Positions 17,610 through 26,062 of a DNA stretch of 64,000 nucleotides are shown here, piece after piece. Every line of letters begins with the position of its first letter. Position 1 is the first letter of the stretch. Origin of the DNA: Alphaproteobacteria bacterium. Lineage in GTDB: Bacteria; Pseudomonadota; Alphaproteobacteria; DSM-16000; Inquilinaceae. The stretch lies in NCBI GenBank assembly GCA_028284045.1, contig JANQSN010000053.1, forward strand, positions 1 to 64,000. The letters are read 5' to 3'. The position numbers and the translations under genes are program-made. Below the pieces are notes generated by a model that did no database searches, was not told the DNA's origin, and saw only the letters and a program-made list of their open reading frames with translations.

Positions 17610-18056
17610 CTACGATGCAGGGTCCTGCGGGCATCGGACGAGGGTGAGAGCCGGCCGGTCGAGCGGCTCGTAGCCACTGTCGACACCCACCGCCACCTCG
17701 ACCCGGCGCAGTCCGCCGTCGTCCAGCGGCTCGAAGGTCCAGCGGTAGATGCCCGTTTCCGGGCCCATCGTGAACTCCGTCCACACCGTCACCCTCTCGG
17801 CGCCGTCCTCGGCGGTGCTCGGGCGGATCACGGCGAAGCCGCGCTGAGGCCCGAAACCGTCGACCGTCTGCTCGAAGGTGTCGCGGCCGATGGCGATCCG
17901 ACCGGGCGAGCCGGGCGCACAGGCAGCCGTGTCGGGAGCCCAGACCCCGCTATCGTCGCCGTTCCAGCACGCGGTCAACAGCACCACCAGCGATCCGGCG
18001 AGACCGATCCCGGGCTTGGCCCGGCGCGTCCGGCCGTGGTGAGACCGGTCGGTCAC
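17610..18056 (-). CDS. Predicted lipoprotein
   Basis: The 148-residue protein starts at GTG 18056, whose TG overlaps the stop of the preceding gene (GTGA). After a short basic N-terminus comes a hydrophobic segment ending in LVVLLTACWNG, a lipobox (Cys about residue 28). The rest is a small soluble domain (GRIAIGRDTFEQTVDGFGPQ, YRWTFEPLDDGGLRRVEV) with no family that I recognise. It is coupled to the other lipoprotein gene upstream; the two may work together in the envelope. The longer frame reaching 18212 overlaps that gene and is not used. Confidence 0.65.
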   Translation of the reverse strand: MTDRSHHGRTRRAKPGIGLAGSLVVLLTACWNGDDSGVWAPDTAACAPGSPGRIAIGRDTFEQTVDGFGPQRGFAVIRPSTAEDGAERVTVWTEFTMGPETGIYRWTFEPLDDGGLRRVEVAVGVDSGYEPLDRPALTLVRCPQDPAS

Positions 18057-18856
18057 GGCGCCGCCACCGAGCCCACCGACAGGGCAACCTCCACCACGGC
18101 GGCGCTGTCGACCGCCGGTGCCAGGGCGATGGTCAGTCCCCCGGTGACGGCCAGCGGGAGGGTCCAGCGCATCGCCTCGGTGTCGTCCGCGATCCGGGCC
18201 ATGCGGCGCCAAGGCAGCCGCGCGCCATCCGTCACGGCGACGCTGCCCACCAACGAGGGGGCCCCTGCCGACGCTTCGGCCAGCCGGACCGTGATTTCGA
18301 TGGACTGTCCGCCATGCGCCGCGACGATCTCGGCCGGCACCACGGTGTAGAGGCCGGTGCTCGGGACGTCCTGCCCGGCGGGCGGTTCCGCGGCCGTGAC
18401 CGTCAGCGCGCCGACCGGCGCCGTCAGCAGGGCGGCGACCGGCAGCGGGGCGACGCCCGTGCCGAACCGCCAGTCCGGGGGCAGACCGTCGGCAAAGGAC
18501 CAGGCGACGAGCGGGGTGTAGGCGAGGCCGGCGGGCGGCGGCGGGTCCGGCAGCGCGGGCAGCCGGCCCGGCGCCGGCACGGCCGGCATCACCACGGGCA
18601 CGACCTCTTGCGTCCGAGGGGTGCGCGGCACCGCCGACAGAGCCGGCGGGTCGGGCGCCTGGCGGGCCACCACGCGGTTGAGCGGCGGCCGCGGTTCGGT
18701 CATCGGGTCGGCCGGCCGTACGGGCGCTGCGGCGGCGGTCTCGATCGGCGGCGGATCATCGTCGCCGCAACCGGCCGCCAGCAGCAGCACCGAGACCACC
18801 GCGGTCGCCCGGATCGCCTGCTTGCCGAAGCCGGCGCTTCCACACCGTCGCCCCAT
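18053..18856 (-). CDS. Predicted lipoprotein with proline-rich linker
   Basis: The 267-residue protein has N-terminal ATAVVSVLLLAAGCGDDD, a signal peptide and lipobox (Cys about 25) followed by Asp residues. A long Pro/Ala-rich linker (about 30-110) leads to a beta-rich domain (LVAWSFADGLPPDWRFGTG, LYTVVPAEIVAAHGGQSIEI) resembling a carbohydrate-binding-like sandwich, though no family is certain. The start at ATG 18856 is preferred; the longer open frame up to 20263 is antisense to the FAD oxidoreductase gene. It is divergent from that gene (156 bp apart) and coupled to the downstream lipoprotein. Confidence 0.65.
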   Translation of the reverse strand: MGRRCGSAGFGKQAIRATAVVSVLLLAAGCGDDDPPPIETAAAAPVRPADPMTEPRPPLNRVVARQAPDPPALSAVPRTPRTQEVVPVVMPAVPAPGRLPALPDPPPPAGLAYTPLVAWSFADGLPPDWRFGTGVAPLPVAALLTAPVGALTVTAAEPPAGQDVPSTGLYTVVPAEIVAAHGGQSIEITVRLAEASAGAPSLVGSVAVTDGARLPWRRMARIADDTEAMRWTLPLAVTGGLTIALAPAVDSAAVVEVALSVGSVAAP

Positions 18857-19012
18857 CCGTTCGTCTCGCCCCCGGGCGGCGCTGCCGCCGCCATCTCCCG
18901 CCGATCCCGACGCTGTCGCGCCTGGATATCGCCGATGCGCGGCGCCGGAAACCCCTTTATGGTGCGCCGCGGTACTGCCGGACATCCCGAAACCGAAGGA
19001 CGAACCGCGTCC

Positions 19013-19084
19013 ATGAGCGAGACTCCCATGAGCGAAACCCCTGCGAGCGGGACCCCGACGAGCGAGACCCCCATGAGCGAGAGC
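19013..19084 (+). repeat. 15-nt tandem repeat at the start of the FAD oxidoreductase gene
   Basis: Five tandem units related to ATGAGCGAGACTCCC, the last one partial, encode MSETP MSETP ASGTP TSETP MSES. Three units keep ATG. Because the unit is a multiple of three, slippage would change length without changing frame. Confidence 0.8.
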
Positions 19085-20377
19085 TACGACGCCATCATCA
19101 TCGGTGCCGGTGTGATCGGCGCCGCCATCGGTTTCGAGTTGGCGAAGGTGGGGTGGCGGACCTTGAACGTCGACAAGCTGCCGGAGGCCGGGTTCGGGCC
19201 GACCTCGGCGTCCTGTGCGATCATCCGCGTGCATTACTCCACGCTGGACGGCACGGCGCTCGCCTATGAGGGCTATCACTACTGGCGCGACTGGGCCGCG
19301 TATCTGGACTGCGAGGACGAGAGCGGGCTCGCCCGCTTCGTCGACTGCGGCTGCCTGGTCATGCAGACCGACCAGAACGGCCGGCTGGCCAAGCATACCG
19401 CGCTGGCCGACCAGCTCGGCATTCCCTATGAGCGGTGGTCGGCGGCGGACGTCATGGCGCGTCTGCCGGGGACGACCTTGGCCAGCTTCGCCCCAGCCAA
19501 GCGCATCGACGATCCGGCCTTCGGCACGTCCAATGGCGGGAACCTCGAGGGCGGCATCTTCTTCCCGACCGCCGGCTACGTCACCGACCCGAAGCTGTCG
19601 GCCCACAACCTTCAGCGGGCGGCGGAGGCCAAGGGCGGACATTTCCGCTTCGGCCGCGCCGTGGTGGAGATCGTGAAGGCCGAAGGCCGCATCGCCGGCG
19701 TGCGCCTCGACGACGGCACGACGATCGCGGCGCCGGTGGTGGTGAATGTCGCCGGACCCCATTCCGCCCAGGTCAACGCGATGGCGGGTGCGGACGGCGA
19801 CATGACCATCACCACAAAGGCGCTGCGCCAGGAGGTCGTGCATGTGCCGTCGCCGCCGGGGCTCGACTTCGACAGCCTCGGCTTCGTCATGTCCGACAGC
19901 GACATCTCCTGCTACTCGCGGCCCGAGCACGGCAACCACATCCTGGTGGGCAGCGAGGATCCCGAATGCGATCCGCGCGAATTCGTCGATCCGGACGACT
20001 ACGAAGGCGCCTTCACCGACCAGTGGGACCATCAGGCGCAGCGCTTCGCCCAGCGCCTGCCGTCGCTGGGCATCCCCAACCGGCGGCGCGGCGTCGTCTC
20101 GCTCTACGATGTCAGCGACGACTGGATCCCGATCTACGACAAGTCGGCGGTGCCGGGCTTCTACATGGCGATTGGCACCTCGGGCAATCAGTTCAAGAAT
20201 GCCCCGGTGGCCGGCAAGATGATGGCCGAGCTGATCCGCTACTGCGAGGCCGGCCGCGACCACGACACCCAGCCCATGGCCTTCCGCCTAACGCATGTCG
20301 GTCGCGGCGTCGATGTCGGCTTCTACTCCCGCAAGCGCCCGATCAACCCGGAGAGCAGCTTTTCCGTGCTGGGTTAG
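19013..20377 (+). CDS. FAD-dependent oxidoreductase (DAO family)
   Basis: The 454-residue protein has the dinucleotide-binding motif AIIIGAGVIGAAIGFELAKV (about 28-47), a DAO-type substrate domain (SCAIIRVHYSTLDGTALAYE) and the C-terminal FAD contact FYMAIGTSGNQFKNAPVAGK. It resembles glycine/sarcosine oxidase or dehydrogenase-type enzymes that oxidise a secondary or primary amine; the substrate is unknown. The first 25 codons are made of near-identical 15-nt repeats (MSETP), giving three in-frame ATGs (19013, 19028, 19073). The last of these sits right before the Rossmann fold, so the true start could be any of them. The stop overlaps the convergent SLC13 gene by 4 nt. Confidence 0.88.
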   Translation: MSETPMSETPASGTPTSETPMSESYDAIIIGAGVIGAAIGFELAKVGWRTLNVDKLPEAGFGPTSASCAIIRVHYSTLDGTALAYEGYHYWRDWAAYLDCEDESGLARFVDCGCLVMQTDQNGRLAKHTALADQLGIPYERWSAADVMARLPGTTLASFAPAKRIDDPAFGTSNGGNLEGGIFFPTAGYVTDPKLSAHNLQRAAEAKGGHFRFGRAVVEIVKAEGRIAGVRLDDGTTIAAPVVVNVAGPHSAQVNAMAGADGDMTITTKALRQEVVHVPSPPGLDFDSLGFVMSDSDISCYSRPEHGNHILVGSEDPECDPREFVDPDDYEGAFTDQWDHQAQRFAQRLPSLGIPNRRRGVVSLYDVSDDWIPIYDKSAVPGFYMAIGTSGNQFKNAPVAGKMMAELIRYCEAGRDHDTQPMAFRLTHVGRGVDVGFYSRKRPINPESSFSVLG

Positions 20378-22200
20378 AGCGGAAACACCAGCGGCGCGGC
20401 GAGGAGGGTGAGCCCTAGGCAGACGATCTGCAGCGGCACGCCGACGCGGGCGAAGTCGACGAAGCGGTACTGTCCGGGACCCAGCACCAGTGTGTTGACC
20501 GGCGAGGCGACCGGTGTGGAGAACGCGGTGGACGCGGCGAGCGCGACGGTCATCAAGACCGGGTAGGGCGACACGCCCATCGCCGACGCCGCGCCGATCG
20601 CCACCGGCGCCAGCAGCACCGTCGTCGCCGTGTTGGAGATGAACTGGCTGAGCACGGAGGTCAGCACGAACAGGCCGGCCATCAGCGCGATCGGGCCGGC
20701 CGGCCCGAGCAGCCCGACCAGCCCGTCGGCCAGCAGTGCGACGCCCCCCGTGTTCGCCATGGCCGTCGCCATCGGCAACATGCCGGCGATCAGCACCAGG
20801 CTCTGCCAGTGGATGGCCCGATAGGTGTCGCGGGGGCGCACACAGCCGGTTACCAGCATCGCGATGGCGGCGGCGACTGCAGCGACGACCGTCGGCGCGA
20901 GGCCGAGGGTCATCACCACCAGCATGACGGCGACGATGCCCAACGCCAGCGGGGCCCGGCTGCCGGCCAGCGGAAGATCGGTCTGCTCGCGCGGCGTGCG
21001 GAAGGGCAGGATATCGGCCCAGGAGCGGGCGAGGCCCTCGATCTCCTCCCGGCCGGCAAAGGCCAGCAGGGTATCGCCGAACGCGAAGCGCGTCCGGTGG
21101 GCGTCCAGCGGCAGCGCGCGCGCCTGGCGCTGCACGCCGATCACCGACAGCCGCCGGGTCTCCCGCAACCGCGTCTCGCGCAAGGTGCGGCCGATCAGGT
21201 CGGAGCGGGGCGGCAGCAGCAATTCGACGAAGCCGATGCGCTCGCCGAGATTGCGCTCGAAATGCGGCGGCAGGGGCAGGACGGCGACGCCCGTGTCGGC
21301 CGCGACCCGGTCGATCGCCGCGGCCTCGCCGACGACGTAGAGGCGGTCTTCCGTTTCGATACGGGTGTCGATCAGCGCGGGCATGATCTCCGACAAGAGG
21401 CGGCCGCCCCGCTCGATCCCCAGCGCCGTGACGCCGTAGCGCGACCGCAACCGCGTCTCCGCGATCGTGCGGCCGACGAAGGCGGCCCCCGCCGGTGCCT
21501 GCAGCAAGCAGACCTCGCCGCGGATCCCGTAGGCGTCCGCCAGGTCGCGGACCGACGGCGCGGCGGGCGCCTCGGCGGCGACCGTGCCGCCGCCGGGCAG
21601 CAGCCGGCGCCCGACGACGACGACATAGGCGATCGCGACGGCAAGGATCAGCAGGCCGATCGGCGTGAAATCGAAGAAGGCGAAGGGGGGCAGTCCCTCG
21701 CGCCGCAACTGCTCCGCGACCACCAGATTGGGCGGCGTGCCGATCAGCGTCAGCATGCCGCCGACCAGGGCGGCGATGGACAGCGGCATCAAGAGCCGGC
21801 CCGGCGGCAGGCCGAGGCGGGCTGCGATCCCGAGCACGACGGGAATGAAGATCGCCACGGCGCCGGTCGAGCTCATGAACGCCGACAAGACCGCAACGAC
21901 GACCATCAACAGCACGACCAGCCGCGTCTCATGGGTGCCGGCCAAGCCGGTCAGCCGCCGCGCCAGCCCGCCCGCGACGCCCGTCTGCGCCAGGCCCTCG
22001 CCGACCAGGAACAAGGCGGCGATCAGGATGACCAGCGTGTCGCCGAAGCCGGCGAACGCTTCCGCCGGCGTCAGCACGCCGCCGAGGGTGAGCGCCAGCA
22101 CCGCCAGCATGGCCACCAGGTCGAGGCGGACCCGGTCGCTGGCGAAGGCGATCACAGTGGCGGCCAGGACGGCGAAGACAAACAGGGTATCGCCGGTCAT
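20374..22200 (-). CDS. SLC13/DASS-family permease with two TrkA-C (RCK_C) domains
   Basis: The 608-residue protein has about 5 N-terminal membrane helices (FVFAVLAATVIAF), a conserved SGA motif (MSSTGAVAIFIP) and a soluble middle (about 200-370) with two RCK_C repeats (FVGRTIAETRLRSRYGVTAL and LIGRTLRETRLRETRRLSVI). Further helices follow, with the second signature FISNTATTVLLAP. It is likely a sodium- or proton-coupled anion (dicarboxylate or sulfate) transporter. The ATG at 22200 is chosen because the frame further upstream overlaps the AI-2E gene and lacks membrane character. Convergent with the FAD oxidoreductase. Confidence 0.9.
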   Translation of the reverse strand: MTGDTLFVFAVLAATVIAFASDRVRLDLVAMLAVLALTLGGVLTPAEAFAGFGDTLVILIAALFLVGEGLAQTGVAGGLARRLTGLAGTHETRLVVLLMVVVAVLSAFMSSTGAVAIFIPVVLGIAARLGLPPGRLLMPLSIAALVGGMLTLIGTPPNLVVAEQLRREGLPPFAFFDFTPIGLLILAVAIAYVVVVGRRLLPGGGTVAAEAPAAPSVRDLADAYGIRGEVCLLQAPAGAAFVGRTIAETRLRSRYGVTALGIERGGRLLSEIMPALIDTRIETEDRLYVVGEAAAIDRVAADTGVAVLPLPPHFERNLGERIGFVELLLPPRSDLIGRTLRETRLRETRRLSVIGVQRQARALPLDAHRTRFAFGDTLLAFAGREEIEGLARSWADILPFRTPREQTDLPLAGSRAPLALGIVAVMLVVMTLGLAPTVVAAVAAAIAMLVTGCVRPRDTYRAIHWQSLVLIAGMLPMATAMANTGGVALLADGLVGLLGPAGPIALMAGLFVLTSVLSQFISNTATTVLLAPVAIGAASAMGVSPYPVLMTVALAASTAFSTPVASPVNTLVLGPGQYRFVDFARVGVPLQIVCLGLTLLAAPLVFPL

Positions 22201-22244
22201 CGGCGTGTCCTTGGTCGGCGCGTTGCCGGCGCCGGCGGCACCGC

Positions 22245-23309
22245 TCAGGCGCGGGGTTGGCGGTCGATATTGCCGTCGCTGGACAGCAGGATGGCGATCG
22301 GCCGGGTGCCACGGAACTCCGACAAAGTGGTGACCAGGATCGCCGTGATCGGCACGGACAGAAGCGCGCCTGTGATGCCCCACAGGCTGTACCAGACGGT
22401 CAGGCTGACCAGGATGACGAACGCACTCAGGTTGAGCGATCGGGCCAACAGCCGCGGCTCGACGAAGTTGCCGATGAAGATCTGCGCCGCGGACAGGCCG
22501 ATCAGCGTGAACAGCGCCATCTGCAGATTGCCGAACTGCACGATCGCCAGCATCACCGGGAAGGTGACGCCGATCATCGAGCCGATATACGGCACGTAGT
22601 TGAAGACGGCGATCAGCACCGCGAAGAAGCCGGCGAAGTCGATGCCCAGGATCAGCATGACGACGTAGCTGATGGCGCCGAGCATCAGGTTGATCAGCGT
22701 CTTGGTCGCCAGGAAGTTGCCGACGCGCTCGTTGATGTCGTCGACGATGAACAGGATGGTCTCGGTGTCCTTCGGGTCGGAGGACAGCATGCGCAGCTTG
22801 CGGTTGAACTGCCGGCGCTCCGCCAGCAGGAAGCCGACATAGATGAACACCACGAAGAAGGCGCCGAGCAGCGAGGACACGGCGGAGACCATGGTGCGGA
22901 TCACGGCTTGCAGGTCGACCTGGCCCAACATCTCCCGGCGCACGAAGTCCCAGGTCGGCTGCGTCTCCATCCCGAAGCGCAGGACCAGATCGGTGACGAA
23001 GGCGAGCAGGGTCTCCTGATAGGTCGGCGCGCGCGCCAACACCTGCTCCAGGTTGGCCGACACCATCCAGGAGAACAGGCCGATCACGCCGACGACGGCG
23101 ACGATGGCGATGGTCTGGCGTGCCCAGCCGGGCAGGCGCGGACCGACCACCGGGATCCGCTCCAGCCGGCCGGCCACCCCGACCAGGATGTAGGCGATGA
23201 TGATGGCGGCGACGATCGGGATGACGATCGAGCGGCTGATATAGAGCAACCAGCCGACCATCAGGGCCAAAGCGACGCCCAGCACCAGGTCGCGGAATCG
23301 GTCTTGCAT
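22245..23309 (-). CDS. AI-2E family transporter (PerM/TqsA superfamily)
   Basis: The 354-residue membrane protein has about 8 helices, starting LVLGVALALMVGWLLYISRS and containing the family core AVFNYVPYIGSMIGVTFPVM and FVEPRLLARSLNLSAFVILV. Family members export autoinducer-2 or act as Na+(Li+)/H+ antiporters; the sequence alone does not separate these. It starts at ATG 23309, 33 bp downstream of the tRNA-Thr gene on the same strand, and leads into the SLC13 gene 44 bp later, so these two transporters may be co-transcribed. Confidence 0.9.
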   Translation of the reverse strand: MQDRFRDLVLGVALALMVGWLLYISRSIVIPIVAAIIIAYILVGVAGRLERIPVVGPRLPGWARQTIAIVAVVGVIGLFSWMVSANLEQVLARAPTYQETLLAFVTDLVLRFGMETQPTWDFVRREMLGQVDLQAVIRTMVSAVSSLLGAFFVVFIYVGFLLAERRQFNRKLRMLSSDPKDTETILFIVDDINERVGNFLATKTLINLMLGAISYVVMLILGIDFAGFFAVLIAVFNYVPYIGSMIGVTFPVMLAIVQFGNLQMALFTLIGLSAAQIFIGNFVEPRLLARSLNLSAFVILVSLTVWYSLWGITGALLSVPITAILVTTLSEFRGTRPIAILLSSDGNIDRQPRA

Positions 23310-23342
23310 GGGTCGGCGGTCGGGCTTTCGCGAGGGCGGGGT

Positions 23343-23418
23343 TGGTGCCGGCGGCAGGACTTGAACCCGCAACCTACCGATTACAAATCGGTTGCTCTAC
23401 CAATTGAGCCACGCCGGC
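23343..23418 (-). tRNA. tRNA-Thr(TGT)
   Basis: The 76-nt tRNA on the minus strand has acceptor arms GCCGGCG and CGCCGGC, an anticodon arm CCGAT-TTGTAAT-CGG with anticodon TGT, a T-arm GTTCAAG, and discriminator A with an encoded CCA (23345-23343). It lies between rlmB and the AI-2E gene, all on the same strand. Confidence 0.96.
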
Positions 23419-23482
23419 GAAGCGATGGCGGCCCCGGTCGGCCGGGCCTGTGGTGCGGTCCATCTGGGTCCGCACCCTATCG

Positions 23483-24361
23483 TCAGGCCGTGGCGCCCGG
23501 CAAGTCCGCGGCGGCGGGCGCGACCCGCTGACGCCGGGCTTCGTAGAGCGCCACCGCGGCGGCGTTGGACACGTTCAAGCTCGCCTGATCGGCGCTGGTG
23601 TCGAGACGGACGACGTGCCGGCAGCGCTGGCGGGTCAGTGCCCGCAACCCGTCGCCTTCTGCGCCGAGCACCAGGGCCAGCCGCGCCGGCAGCGCCAGCG
23701 CGCCCAGGACGGCATCGCCTGCCTGGTCCAGCCCCACCGTCTCGAAGCCCCAACCGGTTAGCCGGTCCAGGGTGTCGGCAAGATTGGTAGCGCGCAGCAG
23801 CGCCACCGTCTCCAGGGCACCGCTGGCGGCTTTGGCCAGCGTGCCGGTCGGGGCGGGAGCATGGCGGTCGGTGACGACGACGCCAAGCGCGCCGAAGGCC
23901 GCCGCGGAGCGCAGGATCGCCCCGACATTGTGCGGATCGGTGACGCGGTCGAGCACCAGCAGCATCGCTTGGCCGCGCACTTCCGCCGCGCGGCCGAGAT
24001 CGTCGAGGTCCACCGGTTCCAGCGGTTCGACCTCCAATGCGGCCCCCTGGTGCACCGCACCCGGCGGCAGCAGCCGGTCGATCCGCTCCCGCGCAACCAT
24101 CTCCGGCGCCGGCCGCGCAGACGCTGCGGCCAGCGCGTGCCCCAGCGACCGCGCCGCGGCGTCGGTCAGCAGGAGACGGCGGCAGATCCGCTGTGGGTTG
24201 CGCCAGGCGGCGGCGACCGTGTGCAGGCCCCACAGCCAACGCTCCGGCGGGCGGGCGCTGACCGGACGGCTGGGGGCACCGGGGCCGCCCCGTGCCGGCT
24301 TGCGAGCGGGCTTGCGCGCGGGTTTGCCGGGCGCATTGCCGGCGTGGGAGGCAGTTGACAT
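23483..24361 (-). CDS. rlmB: 23S rRNA (guanosine-2'-O-)-methyltransferase RlmB, TrmH/SpoU family
   Basis: The 292-residue protein has a Lys/Pro/Ala-rich N-terminal tail, a substrate-binding domain starting WLWGLHTVAAAWRNPQR, and a SPOUT methyltransferase domain. The three SpoU motifs are DRVTDPHNVGAILRSAAAFG, LVLGAEGDGLRALT and SLNVSNAAAVALYEA. It methylates a guanosine of 23S rRNA (G2251 in E. coli); RlmB is the likely orthologue, although other TrmH enzymes share the motifs. The start is ATG 24361. The gene overlaps the promoter of the divergent tRNA-Tyr gene. Confidence 0.88.
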   Translation of the reverse strand: MSTASHAGNAPGKPARKPARKPARGGPGAPSRPVSARPPERWLWGLHTVAAAWRNPQRICRRLLLTDAAARSLGHALAAASARPAPEMVARERIDRLLPPGAVHQGAALEVEPLEPVDLDDLGRAAEVRGQAMLLVLDRVTDPHNVGAILRSAAAFGALGVVVTDRHAPAPTGTLAKAASGALETVALLRATNLADTLDRLTGWGFETVGLDQAGDAVLGALALPARLALVLGAEGDGLRALTRQRCRHVVRLDTSADQASLNVSNAAAVALYEARRQRVAPAAADLPGATA

Positions 24362-24383
24362 GGCCGGAGAGGGATACCATAGA
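24355..24383 (+). promoter_or_regulatory. Promoter of tRNA-Tyr
   Basis: A perfect -35 TTGACA (24355-24360) is followed by a 17-nt spacer and CATAGA (24378-24383). It ends about 70 nt before the tRNA. It overlaps the start codon of rlmB on the opposite strand. Confidence 0.45.
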
Positions 24384-24451
24384 TCCCGCCTCACGCGCGT
24401 GCCCGTCCATCGGGCGCGCCAGGGTCGGCCCGTATCGGCGGTCGACCGGCT

Positions 24452-24537
24452 GGAGGGGTGGCCGAGTGGTTAAAGGCAGCAGACTGTAAATCTGCCCGCG
24501 TAAGCGTACGGTGGTTCGAATCCATCCCCCTCCACCA
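24452..24537 (+). tRNA. tRNA-Tyr(GTA), integration site of the mobile element
   Basis: This class II tRNA of 86 nt has acceptor GGAGGGG paired with CCCCTCC, anticodon loop CTGTAAA (anticodon GTA), a long variable arm (CCCGCGTAAGCGTACGG), T-loop TTCGAAT, discriminator A and an encoded CCA (24535-24537). It is intact. The mobile element starts at or just after its 3' end, and the recombinase gene runs into it on the opposite strand. Confidence 0.97.
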
Positions 24538-26062
24538 TTCTGGAATCCGGAGTTCCAAAACCGGCTAACACCTTGAAAGGCAAGGTCAGAATCCCGGTTC
24601 GAAAGCCCTTGTTCCGGCGGTAGGGCAGTCTTCCGCCAAAGACCAGCCTGAGGACCATTCTCTTGTCCTCCAGACGGTCAGAGTTCCAGAGTTGACAAGG
24701 GTTTGCGAGGAACGCGCAGGCGGTTCGAAACGTCTGGTCGAAGGTGCGCAGTGGCCTGCTGCTCGTGCGCACTCGCTCACTGAGCAGAGCCTTCTCTTCC
24801 TCCAGCTTTCTGATCCTGGACTCGTAGGCCGCTATCAGCGTGGGACTGTCCGCTTCCACGATGCGGTCCATCAACTGATCCGTCTGACGCGCGATCTTCG
24901 CGATATCTGCCTTCGCGTTTGCAGCGCGCTCCTGCGCCCTCCCCATACGGTCGTCCCACAGTTCACGGAGCATATCGCAGGCAGCGGCGAACATGTCCGA
25001 CGCCGGCCGCACGCTTTCCAGCAGAGCTTCGAATTCCTCCTCCAGATGTTCCTTGCGGATCGTCTTGCGTCGTTCCGGGCAACCTGGCTGATAGCAATAG
25101 TAGTAGGGGTACTTGGCAGCCCGGCCCTTTGACCAGGCCGCCGTCATCGGTTCGCCGCAGCAGCCACAGGTTACGAAGCCGCGCAGCGGAAAGTCCGCAT
25201 TGATGTCCTTGCGGATGGGGGCCCTGTTGGTGCCCTTTAGGCGGTCCTGAACCTTCTTCCAGGTCTCGAGGCTGATGAGCGGCTCGTGCTTCGCAGGCAG
25301 CAGTCTGATATTCCAGTCGGGAAGGTCGATGTAACCGGCGTAGATGGGCCGCTCCAGCATAAGCCGAACATAGTTGAATACGATCTCGCCTTTGGGGTTG
25401 CGCCTGACGGGTGGGTTTGCTTTGAGGAACCGAAGAATCTCTGTCTGTGTTTCAAATCGGCCCGACGCGAAGCCCTCAAATACCTCGCGCACCAAGGTCG
25501 CATTTGGTTCGTCCGGCACAAGCATGGAACCATGACCGCTGACCTTCTCGTAGCGATAGCCCACGGGCGGTGCGAAGACCCAGTAGCCGTTCGTGACACG
25601 GGCGCGCATGCGGTTGACCACCTGCTCGGCGTTTTTCTGTCGCTGGTGCTGGGAGACGGAGGCCAGCAGGTTTTCGACAAGAATGCTGTCGGAGTCGTCG
25701 CCGAACTCGATGGACGGGGACTCGAGCTTGCCCCCGGCCCCCTGAATGGCGGTGCGAAGCTGGATATGGGCCTCAATGCCCCTCGCAAGGCGGCTGATAT
25801 CGTCGATGATCACGACATGCTGGCGATGCCTGCGATGCTTCCTTAGGAAGGCCAGCATGGCCTGCATACCGGTCCGGTCGATCAGCCCGCCCGAAACACC
25901 TTCGTCGCGGAAGGTGTCCACGACGTCATAGTCCATGCGCGCCGCAAACTCGCGGCAGCGCGTCTCCTGTGAACCGAGTCCGTGGCCTTCCCGGACCTGC
26001 TTGGCGCTGGACACTCGGCAATAGATGACGGCTTGCTGTTTCTTGTTCTCCTTCATGTTCAA
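24470..26062 (-). CDS. Large serine recombinase (integrase) whose 3' end runs into tRNA-Tyr
   Basis: The protein of about 530 residues has a resolvase catalytic domain (about 10-160, nucleophile Ser in YCRVSSAKQ, then DDISRLARG), a recombinase domain (about 170-290, RVTNGYWVFAPPVGYRYEKV), a zinc ribbon (CGCCGEPM ... CYQPGC) and a C-terminal coiled coil. It would integrate and excise the element. The start may be TTG 26062, overlapping the preceding stop (TTGA), or ATG 26056; coupling to the gene before is evident. The last 22 or so codons (VEGDGFEPPYAYAGRF and on) are the antisense strand of tRNA-Tyr and its stop is inside the tRNA. The native C-terminus would therefore change when the element excises. 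Confidence 0.88.
   Translation of the reverse strand: MNMKENKKQQAVIYCRVSSAKQVREGHGLGSQETRCREFAARMDYDVVDTFRDEGVSGGLIDRTGMQAMLAFLRKHRRHRQHVVIIDDISRLARGIEAHIQLRTAIQGAGGKLESPSIEFGDDSDSILVENLLASVSQHQRQKNAEQVVNRMRARVTNGYWVFAPPVGYRYEKVSGHGSMLVPDEPNATLVREVFEGFASGRFETQTEILRFLKANPPVRRNPKGEIVFNYVRLMLERPIYAGYIDLPDWNIRLLPAKHEPLISLETWKKVQDRLKGTNRAPIRKDINADFPLRGFVTCGCCGEPMTAAWSKGRAAKYPYYYCYQPGCPERRKTIRKEHLEEEFEALLESVRPASDMFAAACDMLRELWDDRMGRAQERAANAKADIAKIARQTDQLMDRIVEADSPTLIAAYESRIRKLEEEKALLSERVRTSSRPLRTFDQTFRTACAFLANPCQLWNSDRLEDKRMVLRLVFGGRLPYRRNKGFRTGILTLPFKVLAGFGTPDSRMVEGDGFEPPYAYAGRFTVCCL

Noticed and set aside
18857-20263. Extension of the 267-residue lipoprotein upstream to 736 residues
   Set aside because: The added part is antisense to the well-supported FAD oxidoreductase and would place the signal peptide and lipobox in the middle of the protein.
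24520-24540. Reading VEGDGFEPP at the end of the integrase as a real protein domain
   Set aside because: This string is the reverse strand of the tRNA-Tyr 3' end, a well-known source of spurious protein ends; it is reported as a feature of the integration site instead.
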